From CAWBAT01 sp046331665 (GTDB lineage Bacteria; Acidobacteriota; Terriglobia; Versatilivoradales; Versatilivoraceae), in contig JAXLQK010000012.1 in the NCBI GenBank assembly GCA_046331665.1, forward strand, positions 62,001 to 126,000: a DNA stretch of 64,000 nt. The letters run 5' to 3'. The first letter of the stretch is position 1, and the number at the start of each line of letters is the position of its first letter. A program made the translations under genes and the position numbers. The notes beneath the pieces were generated by a model. It worked only from the letters and a program-made list of their open reading frames with translations. It had not been told where the DNA came from and did not search any database. Positions 33,665 through 42,913 of this stretch are shown piece by piece.

Positions 33665-34345
33665 ATGCGAATGGGCGAACATTTTTTAATTCTGAGCCTT
33701 CTCCTGCTGGGTTTGGGAAATCTTGGGAGTGCTCAGAATCCGGAACAAATCACTATCCCTGCCGGGACCAAGTTTAAGGCACGCCTCGAAACACCGATCA
33801 GTTCGAAAATCTCCGAGGTCGGTGACCGCGTCGTGGTCACCCTAGCCGAGTCGGTTCCGGTGGATTCCCAGCATATTCTGCCGCGCGGGATTGAGATGAC
33901 TGGAAAGATTACCCAGGTAAAACGGGCGGGGCAAGTCAAGGGCAAGGCTGAGGTATATGCACTAATTAATGAAATGACTACGCGTTATGGCTCGGAGTCA
34001 ATTGCCGTGTCCATTGACGCCGCTGATGATTACGTCAATGACGAGAAGATACACACGGATGAGGAGGGGAAACTAAAATCAAATCGTGACATCGGAGACG
34101 ATGTCAAGAAGGCAGGGGCAGGCGCCGGTCTCGGGTCGATCGCCACCGCGCCGGTCGCCATCGCCACGTCGAATGTTGGAGCGGCCATTGCGGGGCCTGC
34201 GGCGGGAGCTTTAGCTGGACTCTTATTGACCCGGGGAAAGGAAATTCGGCTGGCTGCTGGAACAATCTTCCGAATGAAATTTGACAAGCCCCTGGTCATT
34301 CCTTTGAGCCTGACCCAAGAGCCCCCGCATGTGTCGAATCCGTAG
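33665..34345 (+). CDS. Exported protein, weakly VirB10/TrbI-like, with glycine-zipper tail
   Basis: 226 residues with a signal peptide (ILSLLLLGLGNLGSA). The mature part contains ITIPAGTKFKARLETPISSK and LPRGIEMTGKITQVK, a pattern resembling the beta-barrel domain of VirB10/TrbI proteins (IPxGTxIxA). A Gly/Ala-rich stretch (AGAGAGLGSIATAPVAIATS) with small-residue spacing follows, and could insert in a membrane. The resemblance is by eye only. No type IV secretion genes are nearby, so it is better seen as a generic envelope protein. GGGGAG upstream supports the start. Confidence 0.55.
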   Translation: MRMGEHFLILSLLLLGLGNLGSAQNPEQITIPAGTKFKARLETPISSKISEVGDRVVVTLAESVPVDSQHILPRGIEMTGKITQVKRAGQVKGKAEVYALINEMTTRYGSESIAVSIDAADDYVNDEKIHTDEEGKLKSNRDIGDDVKKAGAGAGLGSIATAPVAIATSNVGAAIAGPAAGALAGLLLTRGKEIRLAAGTIFRMKFDKPLVIPLSLTQEPPHVSNP

Positions 34346-34406
34346 ATCCTGTGACATGGCTCTGGCCTGACCGGTAAGCGTGGAAGATATGTCCCTTTTC
34401 TATAGC

Positions 34407-35252
34407 TTAACGCGTCAACTGTTCGTAAATCCGCTGTAACTCTTCCTGGGAGTAGTACTCAATCTCAATTTTCCCCCCGGACCCATGTTCAATGATGCGA
34501 ACCCGCGTCCCGAGCCTCCTTTCCAGGTTCTCGATGGCCGCTCTGACGTTGGGGTCCTGTGGTTTTGCGTCGGCGGCTTTCGATTCGCCTTTCATATTTT
34601 TACTGGCGGCGACGCTTTTTTCCAGTTGTCTGACAGACCAGCCAAGGGCCTTGACCTTATCGGCCATTTTCCGCTGTTCCGCATGAGAGTCGATTCCGAG
34701 CAAGGCGCGAGCATGGCCCATGGAAAGCGTGCCTTCCTGGAGCATCTCCTGAATCTCTTTGGGGAGTTTCAGCAGGCGCAAGAAGTTGGCCACAGTCGAA
34801 CGCTCCTTCCCGGTGCGCTCCGCCACCTCTTCCTGAGTGAGTCCGAATTCGTGAGCGAGCCGAGAATAGGCGCGAGCTTCCTCAATCGGGTTGAGGTTTT
34901 CTCTTTGAATGTTTTCTATCAAAGAGACTTCCAACAATTTTTCATTGGAAATTTCCCGGACGAGAACAGGGATGCGCAGCAAACCCAGACGCTGGGCCGC
35001 GCGCCAGCGTCGTTCCCCAGCGATGATCTGAAAACGGGCTCCCTGCTTGCGCACGATCAGGGGCTGGACAAACCCATGAAGACGGATCGACTGGCTCAGT
35101 TCCTCGAGCTTGGCTTCTTCGAACACCTGACGCGGCTGGTAGGGATTCGGCTCTAGCAAATCCAGATCCAGTTCGCGTAATTCCGGCTCAGATGTCGCCT
35201 CACGATCCTTCAACAAGGCACTCAAACCTTTACCGAGAGCTTGTCTTGTCAT
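34407..35252 (-). CDS. parB: Chromosome partitioning protein ParB
   Basis: CTP-dependent clamp that loads at parS and condenses the origin region. 281 residues. The N-terminal box reads ALGKGLSALLKD, the ParB N domain has LLEPNPYQPRQVF, the CTP/arginine-rich patch is IAGERRWRAAQRLG, and the HTH is TQEEVAERTGKERSTVANFLR. The start overlaps the end of parA by 23 bases, so the two are translationally linked. Two parS sites lie 130 bases or more upstream of parA. Confidence 0.96.
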   Translation of the reverse strand: MTRQALGKGLSALLKDREATSEPELRELDLDLLEPNPYQPRQVFEEAKLEELSQSIRLHGFVQPLIVRKQGARFQIIAGERRWRAAQRLGLLRIPVLVREISNEKLLEVSLIENIQRENLNPIEEARAYSRLAHEFGLTQEEVAERTGKERSTVANFLRLLKLPKEIQEMLQEGTLSMGHARALLGIDSHAEQRKMADKVKALGWSVRQLEKSVAASKNMKGESKAADAKPQDPNVRAAIENLERRLGTRVRIIEHGSGGKIEIEYYSQEELQRIYEQLTR

Positions 35253-36006
35253 TTCGAATGACCTCCTTGGCTAGTTCGAGATAACTCTCCGCCCCCCGCG
35301 AGCGAATATCATAGAGCAGGATCGGCTTCCCATGGCTGGGGGCCTCTGCCAGGCGAATGTTCCGGGGGATCACGGTTTTGAAAACCTGGTCTCCAAAATA
35401 ATCCCTCAAATCCTGCACGACTTGATGGGCCAGCTTGGTCCGTTCATCGAACATGGTTAGGACCAATCCCTCCACCTCGAGTTGGGGGTTCAGATTGCGG
35501 CGAATGCGGATCAGGGTATCCAGCATTTCCGAGACCCCTTCCAGGGCGAAATATTCGCATTGGATTGGAATAAGCAGCGACGAGGCCGCCGTCAAGGCGT
35601 TTACCGTCAGAATATCCAACGACGGGGGACAGTCCAGCAGGATGTAATCGTATTTGTCCAGAACCGGCTGGAGACCTTCCTTGAGCCGGAATTCGCGCTT
35701 CTCGACCGAGAAGAGCTCCACCGCCGCCCCCACCAGGTTCCGATCAGAGGGCAACAAGTCAAGCCCTTCCAGTTCAGTAGTTTGAATGAGTTTTTCCGCA
35801 GACGTCTCACCCAAAATGAGGTGGTAGAGGCTGTGGCGCCGCGGGTCTTTGCGCAATCCCAAGCCACTGGTAGCATTCGCTTGGGGATCGCAATCCACCA
35901 AGAGGGCCTTCATTTCGGCGGCTGCCAGCGACGCGCCCAGGTTGATACTGGTGGTGGTTTTCCCTACTCCGCCTTTTTGATTGGCGATGGCGATGACACG
36001 GCTCAA
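35230..36006 (-). CDS. parA: Chromosome partitioning ATPase ParA (Soj-like)
   Basis: 258 residues, with no N-terminal HTH, so chromosomal Soj type. The deviant Walker A motif is KGGVGKTTTS at 11-20 with the preceding signature Lys, and the A' motif LVDCDPQANATSGLG follows. The C-terminal segment is IPRNIRLAEAPSHGKPI. Positions origin DNA through ParB. The gene precedes parB in an overlapping pair downstream of rsmG. Confidence 0.97.
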   Translation of the reverse strand: MSRVIAIANQKGGVGKTTTSINLGASLAAAEMKALLVDCDPQANATSGLGLRKDPRRHSLYHLILGETSAEKLIQTTELEGLDLLPSDRNLVGAAVELFSVEKREFRLKEGLQPVLDKYDYILLDCPPSLDILTVNALTAASSLLIPIQCEYFALEGVSEMLDTLIRIRRNLNPQLEVEGLVLTMFDERTKLAHQVVQDLRDYFGDQVFKTVIPRNIRLAEAPSHGKPILLYDIRSRGAESYLELAKEVIRNDKTSSR

Positions 36007-36135
36007 TTTCGGAGTTGACTCCTGTGGATACCACTTTTTCTGGACCGGAGAGCCCCTCTCTTCTAACAGATTGCCGTGCGGAGATCAAATAATTTTCCCC
36101 ACATGGTCCGTGCGCGGGCTCCGCCAAGTCTCTCC

Positions 36136-36151
36136 TGTTCCACGTGGAACA
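36136..36151. promoter_or_regulatory. parS site 1
   Basis: TGTTCCACGTGGAACA, a perfect 16-base palindrome and an exact fit to the conserved parS consensus recognised by ParB. It stands in the rsmG-parA gap. Confidence 0.95.
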
Positions 36152-36171
36152 TTCACTCAAACCTTCTGCTT

Positions 36172-36187
36172 TGTTTCACGTGGAACA
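36172..36187. promoter_or_regulatory. parS site 2
   Basis: TGTTTCACGTGGAACA, one base from palindromic, the classic parS form. It is 20 bases beyond site 1, so the two centres lie 36 bases apart. Confidence 0.95.
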
Positions 36188-36242
36188 CCGACCACTAGAC
36201 TTTACTCCTTATTAGCCGGACTCTGCGGATAACCCGGGTCTT

Positions 36243-36887
36243 CTAGACCCACTCGCCGCGCAGCAAGACATGATGATGATTCCAGGGAACCACCAGTGGC
36301 ACATTCCAATGAATGTTTTTCAACTCCGCTACCAGGGATTGGCTGAGATCCGGAGTCGTGAACAACTGGATCTTGCGCAAACCCGGCCAGAGCCCTTTAG
36401 CCGCCGCCAGAAGTTTTGCTTGATTCCCAAGGCCTCTGGAAACATAGACCGTTGGAGACAGCCGGAAATTCCCCGGAACTACATCTTCGAGTCTGCAAGT
36501 TAGAATCTCCACTTGCGTCAGGCCGAGTTCGCGCTTGACCACGCTGAGGAAATTGGACCGCTTCTGTCGCGGTTCCAATAGAACCATCTCCAATTCGGGC
36601 CGCAGCATCTTCATCGGCATTCCTGGGAAACCGGCCCCAGCTCCGACATCGAGGCACGGCGAATCATTGGATTCAAGGTAGCGGGCTCCCAAGAATGATT
36701 CCGCAAACAGATTTTCCAGAATGGCTGTCTGCGACCTGTGGCCCGTCAAATTCAGATACTGATTCCATTTTTCCAATAGACCCAGATAGAGGCAGACCTG
36801 TCTGAGGACGGGTTCCGAGATTTCCAGCCCACATCGGCCAAGATTCTCTTGCACCAGGGTGGGATTGATGTTGCGCGAGGAAGCCAT
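36243..36887 (-). CDS. rsmG: 16S rRNA m7G527 methyltransferase RsmG
   Basis: Methylates N7 of G527 in 16S rRNA, near the streptomycin site. From the ATG at 36887 the protein (214 residues) reads MASSRNINPTLVQENLGRCG, then LEKWNQYLNLTGHRS, the SAM motif CLDVGAGAGFPGMPMKML and VLLEPRQKRSNFLSVV, all typical of RsmG. In the sequence as given, the mnmG frame runs into it without a stop because of a frameshift 170 bases upstream. In the corrected mnmG frame the stop is TAG at 36899-36901, leaving an 11-base gap. No strong ribosome-binding site, so coupling to mnmG is likely. Confidence 0.93.
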   Translation of the reverse strand: MASSRNINPTLVQENLGRCGLEISEPVLRQVCLYLGLLEKWNQYLNLTGHRSQTAILENLFAESFLGARYLESNDSPCLDVGAGAGFPGMPMKMLRPELEMVLLEPRQKRSNFLSVVKRELGLTQVEILTCRLEDVVPGNFRLSPTVYVSRGLGNQAKLLAAAKGLWPGLRKIQLFTTPDLSQSLVAELKNIHWNVPLVVPWNHHHVLLRGEWV

Positions 36888-36898
36888 GGGGATTCGGA

Positions 36899-38753
36899 CT
36901 AGGAGTTCGACGCCTGCCGTGAATCCATTTCCAGGTAGATATGCAGGATGGAGAGCGCCGCCGGGGTAATCCCGGGGATTCGACTGGCCTGTCCCAGCGT
37001 CAAGGGGCGAATCCGGGTCAATTTCTCCACTACCTCCCGGGAGAGCCCCGGAATTCCGCCACCCGAAATTGCTCGGAATGCGTTGGGATTCGGCCTTCTT
37101 CATCCTCTCGATTTCCGAGGCTTGCTGAGCAAGATACCCCTCATACTTAATGCCTGTCTCAACCGCACGGGTCTCTTCCCAGCTTAAGTCTGCTTTGAGT
37201 TGCGCCGGCAACTGCTCCAGAAAGTTTTCGATTTTGACTTCCGGACGCTTCAACGCTTGCACAGCGCTGATTTTGCCGTCTTCCACGGGGACTTTGACCG
37301 ACTGCAGACACGTCCGCAATTGTTCCAGTCGTCCCTGCTTTTCCAGATAGCGCTCATAATCCTGCTCCGTGACTAATCCCACCTGATGCCCCAAAGGCGT
37401 TAAACGTTGATCGGCATTGTCAATCCGGAGATGCAAGCGGTATTCGGCCCTGGAGGTAAACATCCGGTAAGGTTCATTCGTACCCTTGGTGACGAGATCG
37501 TCAATCAGGATCCCCATGTAGGCCTGGTCCCGGCGCAGTAAGAGCGGCTCTTTCATTTGAATTTTCAACGACGCGTTGATTCCAGCCAACAGTCCCTGGC
37601 AGGCCGCTTCCTCGTAGCCGGTCGTCCCATTAATCTGCCCGGCATGATACAACCCCTCCACCCGTTTGGTTTCCAGGGTTGGATGAAGTTCGGTGGGCTC
37701 CACGTAATCATATTCGATGGCGTAACCGGGGCGAATCACCTCGGCTTCTTCCAGTCCGGAGATGGCCCGTACCAGCTTCATCTGAACATCCACTGGCATG
37801 CTGGTGGAAAGACCGTTGAGATAAATCTCGTTGGTGTTCAGCCCTTCGGGCTCCAGAAAGAGCTGGTGGCGCACCTTGTCTGGAAACTTGACCACTTTGT
37901 CTTCAAACGACGGGCAATAGCGAGGACCGATGCCGTTGATCTGGCCGCTGTAGAGCGGAGAGCGCTGCATGTTATCGCGAACAATCTGATGGACGCGCTC
38001 ATCGGTGTAGGTGATGTAACAGGAAATCTGAGGCTGCGAGATTTCCCGCGTCTTGAATGAAAATGGCGTCGGACGCTCATCGCCGCGCTGTTCCTCGAGC
38101 CGGCCGAAGTTGATGCTCCTCTTGTCAAGACGGGGCGGTGTCCCAGTTTTCATTCTCCCCCAGCGAAAGCCGATGGATTTGACCGAGTCGGCCAGTGCGA
38201 TGGAAGGCGATTCCCCGCTTCTGCCGGCCGAGTGCCGGTTTTCACCCACATGGATCAGCCCGTTCAGGAAGGTGCCCGTCGTCAGAATCACCGCTTGGGC
38301 TCGAATCTTCCGGCCATCACGAAACTCAACCCCCAACACTTTTTCCTCATCCCGCAAAATGGCGACGGCTTCGGCTTGCTTGATTTTCAAACCAGTCTGA
38401 TTTTCCAGCACTCGCCTCATCTCCTGACGGTACGCCTGCTTGTCGGCTTGAGCCCGGGGAGACCAGACGGCTGGACCTCGACTGCTGTTGAGCAAACGAA
38501 ACTGGATGCCGACCCGGTCGATGACTTCACCCATCACGCCGCCCAGGGCGTCGATCTCACGCACCAAGTGACCTTTGGCAATGCCTCCAATCGCCGGGTT
38601 GCAGGACATTTGGGCAATCAAGTCCATGTTCATCGTCACCAGAGCCGTTTTCATCCCCACCCTGGCTGAGGCTATGGCCGCTTCACAGCCTGCATGCCCT
38701 GCTCCGATGACCACTACCTCTGCTTCATCCTCAAATTCAAATGGCGATTTCAT
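36899..38753 (-). CDS. mnmG: tRNA uridine-5-carboxymethylaminomethyl synthase MnmG, frameshifted near C-terminus
   Basis: FAD-dependent partner of MnmE that modifies wobble uridine 34. It starts with the FAD site VVVIGAGHAGCEAA (residues about 13-26), then MSCNPAIGGIAKGHLVREIDALGG and GLYHAGQINGTTGYEEAACQGL, as in the family. After IPSNF the continuing frame turns to nonsense. A one-base shift inside 37055-37067 restores GLSREVVEKLTRIRP and then TLGQASRIPGITPAALSIL, ending at TAG 36899-36901 for about 617 residues. Uncorrected, the frame reads through into rsmG as an 836-codon ORF. The shift may be an assembly error or a mutation. Confidence 0.92.
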
Positions 38754-38767
38754 GACGTTGCCAGAAC

Positions 38768-40144
38768 CTATTTACCAATGCAGAACGTTGAAAAAATATT
38801 GTCCAAGATGTCTTCGACCGTCGTTTCGCCCGTCAGGGCATTGAGCGCTCTTAAGGCACTGTAGAGATCGAGGAGCAGAATTTCATGCGGAAGCTTTTGC
38901 CTGGCGGAAGCAGAAGCCTTTGCCAGTGCTTCCAGAGCTTCCTGTACGAGTCGTTCGTGTCGCACATTGGTGACCAAGCCTCTTTCCACTTCGATTCCGC
39001 TTTCCCCGCCACAGAAATCCGAAAACAAGATTTCTTTCAATTCTTCCAAGCCGTCGCGAGTTCTCGCTGAAACCAAACACGTCTGCCTGGGTTGGCCGGG
39101 AATCTCGGCCCGCTCGACTCTTTGCGGCAAATCCCCTTTGTTGATGACCAAATAATAAGGGATCTCCCGCAACCCTTCAATCAACTTGACGTCCTGTTCC
39201 TCCATGGGTGCGGAGCCGTCCATCACGAAGAGGATACAATCGGCATCCGCCATCGCCTCCCACGACTTGTCAATCCCCATCCTTTCTACTTTGTCATTTA
39301 TCTCCCGGATTCCCGCGGTGTCGAGGAATCGCACCGGTATCCCTCGAATCTGGCTCGTTTCGGAAATCAGGTCCCGAGTTGTCCCGGGAATTTCTGTGAC
39401 AATCGCCCGGTCGGCATCCAGAAGAGCGTTAAAGAGGCTGGATTTCCCGACGTTGGGACGGCCGATGATGGCAATGCTCAGCCCTTCATTGATGATCTTG
39501 CCGAAGCGAAAGCTTTGGTGAAGCTGGCCCAAACTCACCAGAAGCCCGCAAAGATCCGCTTCAATTTCGCTCCAGCTCAAGACGGAAACATCATCGTCGG
39601 CAAAATCAATCCCCGCTTCCAGCATCGAGATCAGATGGAGGAGTTTGCTCTTATCCGGCTTGAGTCTGCGCGAGAGCGCCCCCATGGCTTGCTGCTGCGC
39701 AACCTTGGCCTGGAAAAGTGTCTGCGCCTCGATGAGATCCCGCACCGCTTCTGCCTGCACGAGGTCGATGGCCCCATTCAAGAAGGCGCGGAGTGAAAAT
39801 TCTCCCGGCCGGGCCAGACGCGCTCCCGATTCAAGGACCGCGGCCAGGATGGCCCTCAGGAGGACAGGACTCCCATGACCACTGATCTCTATGACATCTT
39901 CGCGAGTATAAGAACGGGGGGCTCGAAAATAAGTGACAAGAACCTGGTCGAGAGGCTGGCGCGTGTGGGGGTCAATGATTTTGCCAAGGAGTGGGGAGCG
40001 GTCCTGCAAGGTAAGTCTCCCCGCTCGAAATACTTTGTTCACTACCTCGAGGGAGTCCTTGCCGCTGATCCGAATGATTCCTATCCCCCCCTTTCCCAGC
40101 GGGGTGGAAATGGCAGCTACCGTTTCTTCCAATTGACCAGACAT
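38768..40144 (-). CDS. mnmE: tRNA modification GTPase MnmE
   Basis: Works with MnmG on U34 of tRNAs. 458 residues. The N-terminal folate-binding domain begins ETVAAISTPLGKGGIGIIRISG. The G domain has GRPNVGKSSL, DTAGIRE and NKGD, and the C-terminus is the invariant CIGK with its functional Cys. mnmG follows 14 bases downstream and khpB precedes it by 6 bases, so the three genes are one transcript. Confidence 0.97.
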   Translation of the reverse strand: MSGQLEETVAAISTPLGKGGIGIIRISGKDSLEVVNKVFRAGRLTLQDRSPLLGKIIDPHTRQPLDQVLVTYFRAPRSYTREDVIEISGHGSPVLLRAILAAVLESGARLARPGEFSLRAFLNGAIDLVQAEAVRDLIEAQTLFQAKVAQQQAMGALSRRLKPDKSKLLHLISMLEAGIDFADDDVSVLSWSEIEADLCGLLVSLGQLHQSFRFGKIINEGLSIAIIGRPNVGKSSLFNALLDADRAIVTEIPGTTRDLISETSQIRGIPVRFLDTAGIREINDKVERMGIDKSWEAMADADCILFVMDGSAPMEEQDVKLIEGLREIPYYLVINKGDLPQRVERAEIPGQPRQTCLVSARTRDGLEELKEILFSDFCGGESGIEVERGLVTNVRHERLVQEALEALAKASASARQKLPHEILLLDLYSALRALNALTGETTVEDILDNIFSTFCIGK

Positions 40145-40150
40145 TTTCCA

Positions 40151-40576
40151 TTAGCACGGATAGATCACAACCTGACGCTTTCCGCCGGAGCCTTCACTCT
40201 CCGACCTTACCAGCTTGTCGTCCGCAACCGCCAGGTGCAGAATCCTTCGCTCGTCCGATTCCATGGGGTTAAACTTAAAAGCCTGTCCCGTCCGCTTGAC
40301 ACTGTCGGCCGCCGTCAGGGCCATTACCCGTAGTTCTTCAGCCCGACTCGCCCGATACCCTCCGGAATCCATCAAGTACTTGAGCCCGCTTTTCTCAAAA
40401 ACACGATTGACCAGATATTCCAGCGCCTTCAAGGCCTCTGCATTCCTGGCCAAAAGGATTGAGGCGTCTTTCCCTTGAAGTTCGACCTGGTGATATTCAG
40501 GACCTTCCTGAATCTTGTAGGAAAGCTCAAATTTTGAAAATTCAATAAAATCCCTGAGAAACTCATCTATGGTCAT
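40151..40576 (-). CDS. khpB: RNA-binding protein KhpB/Jag with atypical KH loop
   Basis: 141 residues, KH-R3H architecture without the N-terminal Jag domain. The KH part reads GKDASILLARNAEALKALEY; the RNA-binding GXXG loop of the family (usually GRRG or GKRG) is replaced by ARNA. The R3H domain reads MESDERRILHLAVAD and keeps the Arg-x3-His signature. KhpB binds RNA with KhpA and affects cell-envelope growth in Gram-positives. The position between yidC and mnmE is the conserved jag locus. Confidence 0.88.
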   Translation of the reverse strand: MTIDEFLRDFIEFSKFELSYKIQEGPEYHQVELQGKDASILLARNAEALKALEYLVNRVFEKSGLKYLMDSGGYRASRAEELRVMALTAADSVKRTGQAFKFNPMESDERRILHLAVADDKLVRSESEGSGGKRQVVIYPC

Positions 40577-40617
40577 GATTCAATTCTTGCTCCGTGTTAT
40601 TCCTCGCTCTCATTCCG

Positions 40618-42288
40618 CTATTTCTTTTTCGGTTTCTTCTGGCTGGTACTCACCGTGGCGTTGGGCCCGAATTTGTTGAGGAAGTACTGCTGACCAATGC
40701 CCACCACATTGCTCGTCAACCAGTACAAGACCAATCCACTGGAAGTGAAGGCCAGCATGAATCCAAAGAAAATCGGCATCACCATCATCATTTTGGCCTG
40801 AACCGGATCTGCCGTTGGATTGGGGGTCATTTTTTGCATCACTACCATGGACACTGTCATGAGGATGGGCAATACATAGGTATGATCTGCGGCCGACAGA
40901 TCCTTAATCCACAGAATGAATGGCGCATGTCGAAGCTCAATGGCCACGGATAACAAGTTGTAAAAGGCGATGAAGAAGGGCATTTGCAATAAGAGGGGTA
41001 AACACCCTCCCAAAGGGTTGACTCCGTGTTTCTTATATAACGCCATTACTTCGGCATTCATCTCCTGCCGCTTCGGATCTGTCGGCTTGAGCTTCTTAAA
41101 GTTGTCTTGTATCGCCTTCAACTGCGGCTGGAGCTTCTGCATCTTGGTAGCCGAGACGATAGATTTGTACTTCAGGGGGAAGAGGGCGATGTTAATTAAA
41201 ATCGTCAGAAGAATGATTGCAAACCCATAGTTTCTTACGTAGGAGTGGATCCATTTCAAGACCAGGAAAAGGGGCTCGCAAACAACTCTAAACCATCCAT
41301 AATCAATAACTTCCGTTAGATATGGGGCTGTGGCTTTCAAGACCTCCGTATCTTTGGGTCCCACGAATAGACGCAGTTCGCGGTTTTCGTTGGAACTCGA
41401 AACCACCGAAGCACTGAGGAGTTTTTCTTTCTTCCCTTCCGCCAGCGTGTTTTCGTCGGCCCCAAAATGGATGCGATGCAAATTCTCGTTGCCACTAGGA
41501 AGGAAGATTGCCGCGAAATATGTGTCCTCAAGCCCGGCAAAATCATAGTTGCCAGACAACTCCAGCCCTGCCCCGATATCCCCTTCTTTTAGCCGCTTCA
41601 CCTTGGATTCGGTTCGGTATACGCCCCGGCGCACGGTCATTTTGGCGTCCAGAGTCGTGTCCCCGAATCCCGAATACCAGCCCACGCTGTAAACCGCCGG
41701 TCTTCCTTGAACCCAAACATGAGAATCCATATTGACCACGTAACTTCCCGGGGAAAAAGTGAGCTTCTTGATCACCCTGAAATTCTCGTTTGCGAATTCG
41801 AAGAGGATGGACCTGGAGCCTTGTTCGCTCCCCGAAAGAAGCACCTGATCCGGGGATTCGGTAAAAAAGATCGTGTCCTTCAGGCCCTTGGAGATTTCGG
41901 CTTCTCGGTCAATCTGCAGATTCAGCGGATAGCCATACCGGCCGGCTTTCGGCCCATCAACCAAGTCCAGCAGTTTACCGTTGCTATCGGTGTACTTCTT
42001 CAGGACCCAACTCTGGATGACCGCCTCTTTGCTGGACAGGGTCAAACGGTACAAATCGCTTTCCACCCTGATGTGTTTTTCTTCGGCCCCCTTCTTGACT
42101 ACGCCAGATTCCTTCTGACTCAAAGTCGGAGGCGGCGCCTGGGGCGGCGATGCGGCTGCGGGCGGGATTTGTTCCGCTGTCTTGTTTTCGGCGGGAGCTG
42201 TCGCCGTTCGTTGCTGTTCCCAAAGCGGACGGGTCAGCATGATGACCAGGAAGGACAACGCTAATGCAAGAAGCAGTCTTCTCTCCAT
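40618..42288 (-). CDS. yidC: Membrane protein insertase YidC (long form)
   Basis: 556 residues. An N-terminal membrane anchor (LLLALALSFLVIMLT) is followed by a Pro/Ala-rich linker, the large periplasmic beta-sandwich P1 domain (residues about 75-330) and the five-helix core with GFAIILLTILINIALFPLKYKS, the hydrophilic-groove Arg-containing loop and CLPLLLQMPFFIAFYNLL. The C-terminal tail is basic (KKPKKK). This is the Gram-negative type that inserts proteins alone or with SecYEG. It follows yidD by 26 bases. Confidence 0.96.
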   Translation of the reverse strand: MERRLLLALALSFLVIMLTRPLWEQQRTATAPAENKTAEQIPPAAASPPQAPPPTLSQKESGVVKKGAEEKHIRVESDLYRLTLSSKEAVIQSWVLKKYTDSNGKLLDLVDGPKAGRYGYPLNLQIDREAEISKGLKDTIFFTESPDQVLLSGSEQGSRSILFEFANENFRVIKKLTFSPGSYVVNMDSHVWVQGRPAVYSVGWYSGFGDTTLDAKMTVRRGVYRTESKVKRLKEGDIGAGLELSGNYDFAGLEDTYFAAIFLPSGNENLHRIHFGADENTLAEGKKEKLLSASVVSSSNENRELRLFVGPKDTEVLKATAPYLTEVIDYGWFRVVCEPLFLVLKWIHSYVRNYGFAIILLTILINIALFPLKYKSIVSATKMQKLQPQLKAIQDNFKKLKPTDPKRQEMNAEVMALYKKHGVNPLGGCLPLLLQMPFFIAFYNLLSVAIELRHAPFILWIKDLSAADHTYVLPILMTVSMVVMQKMTPNPTADPVQAKMMMVMPIFFGFMLAFTSSGLVLYWLTSNVVGIGQQYFLNKFGPNATVSTSQKKPKKK

Positions 42289-42314
42289 AGATAATTCATC
42301 TCACCCCTTCGTCA

Positions 42315-42533
42315 TTACCGGAGTGGGTCGCAACCTCCTTCGTGGAACGGGTGGCATTTTCCAAGGCGCCGTACGGCCAACAGAGAGCCGTGCCAAACGC
42401 CATACTTGGTGATGGCCTGGGAAGCATAATCAGAACAAGTCGGCAGGAATCTGCACGAGGGGGGCAGAAAGGGAGAGAGATAGGACTTGTAGAGGCCGAG
42501 ACAACAAAGAAAAATCTTCTTTAAGGATTCCAA
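42315..42533 (-). CDS. yidD: Membrane protein insertion efficiency factor YidD
   Basis: 72 residues with the YidD signature: FLPPSCRFLPTCSDYASQAI followed by YGVWHGSLLAVRRLGKCHPF and the C-terminal GGCDPLR. It has an amphipathic N-terminus (KKIFLCCLGLYKSYLSPF). The start is a TTG at 42533 that overlaps the rnpA stop by 13 bases, so initiation probably depends on rnpA translation. It aids YidC-dependent insertion. Confidence 0.93.
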   Translation of the reverse strand: MESLKKIFLCCLGLYKSYLSPFLPPSCRFLPTCSDYASQAITKYGVWHGSLLAVRRLGKCHPFHEGGCDPLR

Positions 42534-42913
42534 TTTCTTCTCGATGATTTAAGCAACTGAAGCAACTCTTGCCGGACGCGCTCGAAGTTCAATTCCCCCG
42601 AAGATTCCCGCACCTGGACGACGACATCCATCCCGTCAGGCAGGTCTGCTTTGTGAGTTCGAACGATCTCCCGTATCCAGCGTTTGAGCAAATTCCTTTT
42701 GACCGCCTTGCCCGCGCGTTTGCCAACGGAAATACCTAATCGCGGGGCAACGGACTCATTGCGGCACGTATGAATCTGAAGATGCCGCCCTCTGCGGACC
42801 TTTCCCGCCTTGTAAACTCGAATATACTCCTTCGATTTTAAAAGGCGGGCAGAGGGGGGAAAGGAATGATCGGCATCCCGGTTAGGGGATAAGACGTTTT
42901 CGCCCTTTTTCAC
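42521..42913 (-). CDS. rnpA: Ribonuclease P protein component RnpA
   Basis: Protein cofactor of RNase P, which removes the 5' leader from pre-tRNA. 130 residues with the basic core PRLGISVGKRAGKAVKRNLL and KRWIREIVR, the RNR motif region of the family. The start is GTG at 42913, inside rpmH in another frame, giving a 32-base overlap, with an extra 20 residues before the conserved LLKSKEYIRVYKAG. Its end overlaps the yidD TTG start. rpmH, rnpA, yidD and yidC thus form a tightly packed chain. Confidence 0.93.
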   Translation of the reverse strand: MKKGENVLSPNRDADHSFPPSARLLKSKEYIRVYKAGKVRRGRHLQIHTCRNESVAPRLGISVGKRAGKAVKRNLLKRWIREIVRTHKADLPDGMDVVVQVRESSGELNFERVRQELLQLLKSSRRNWNP

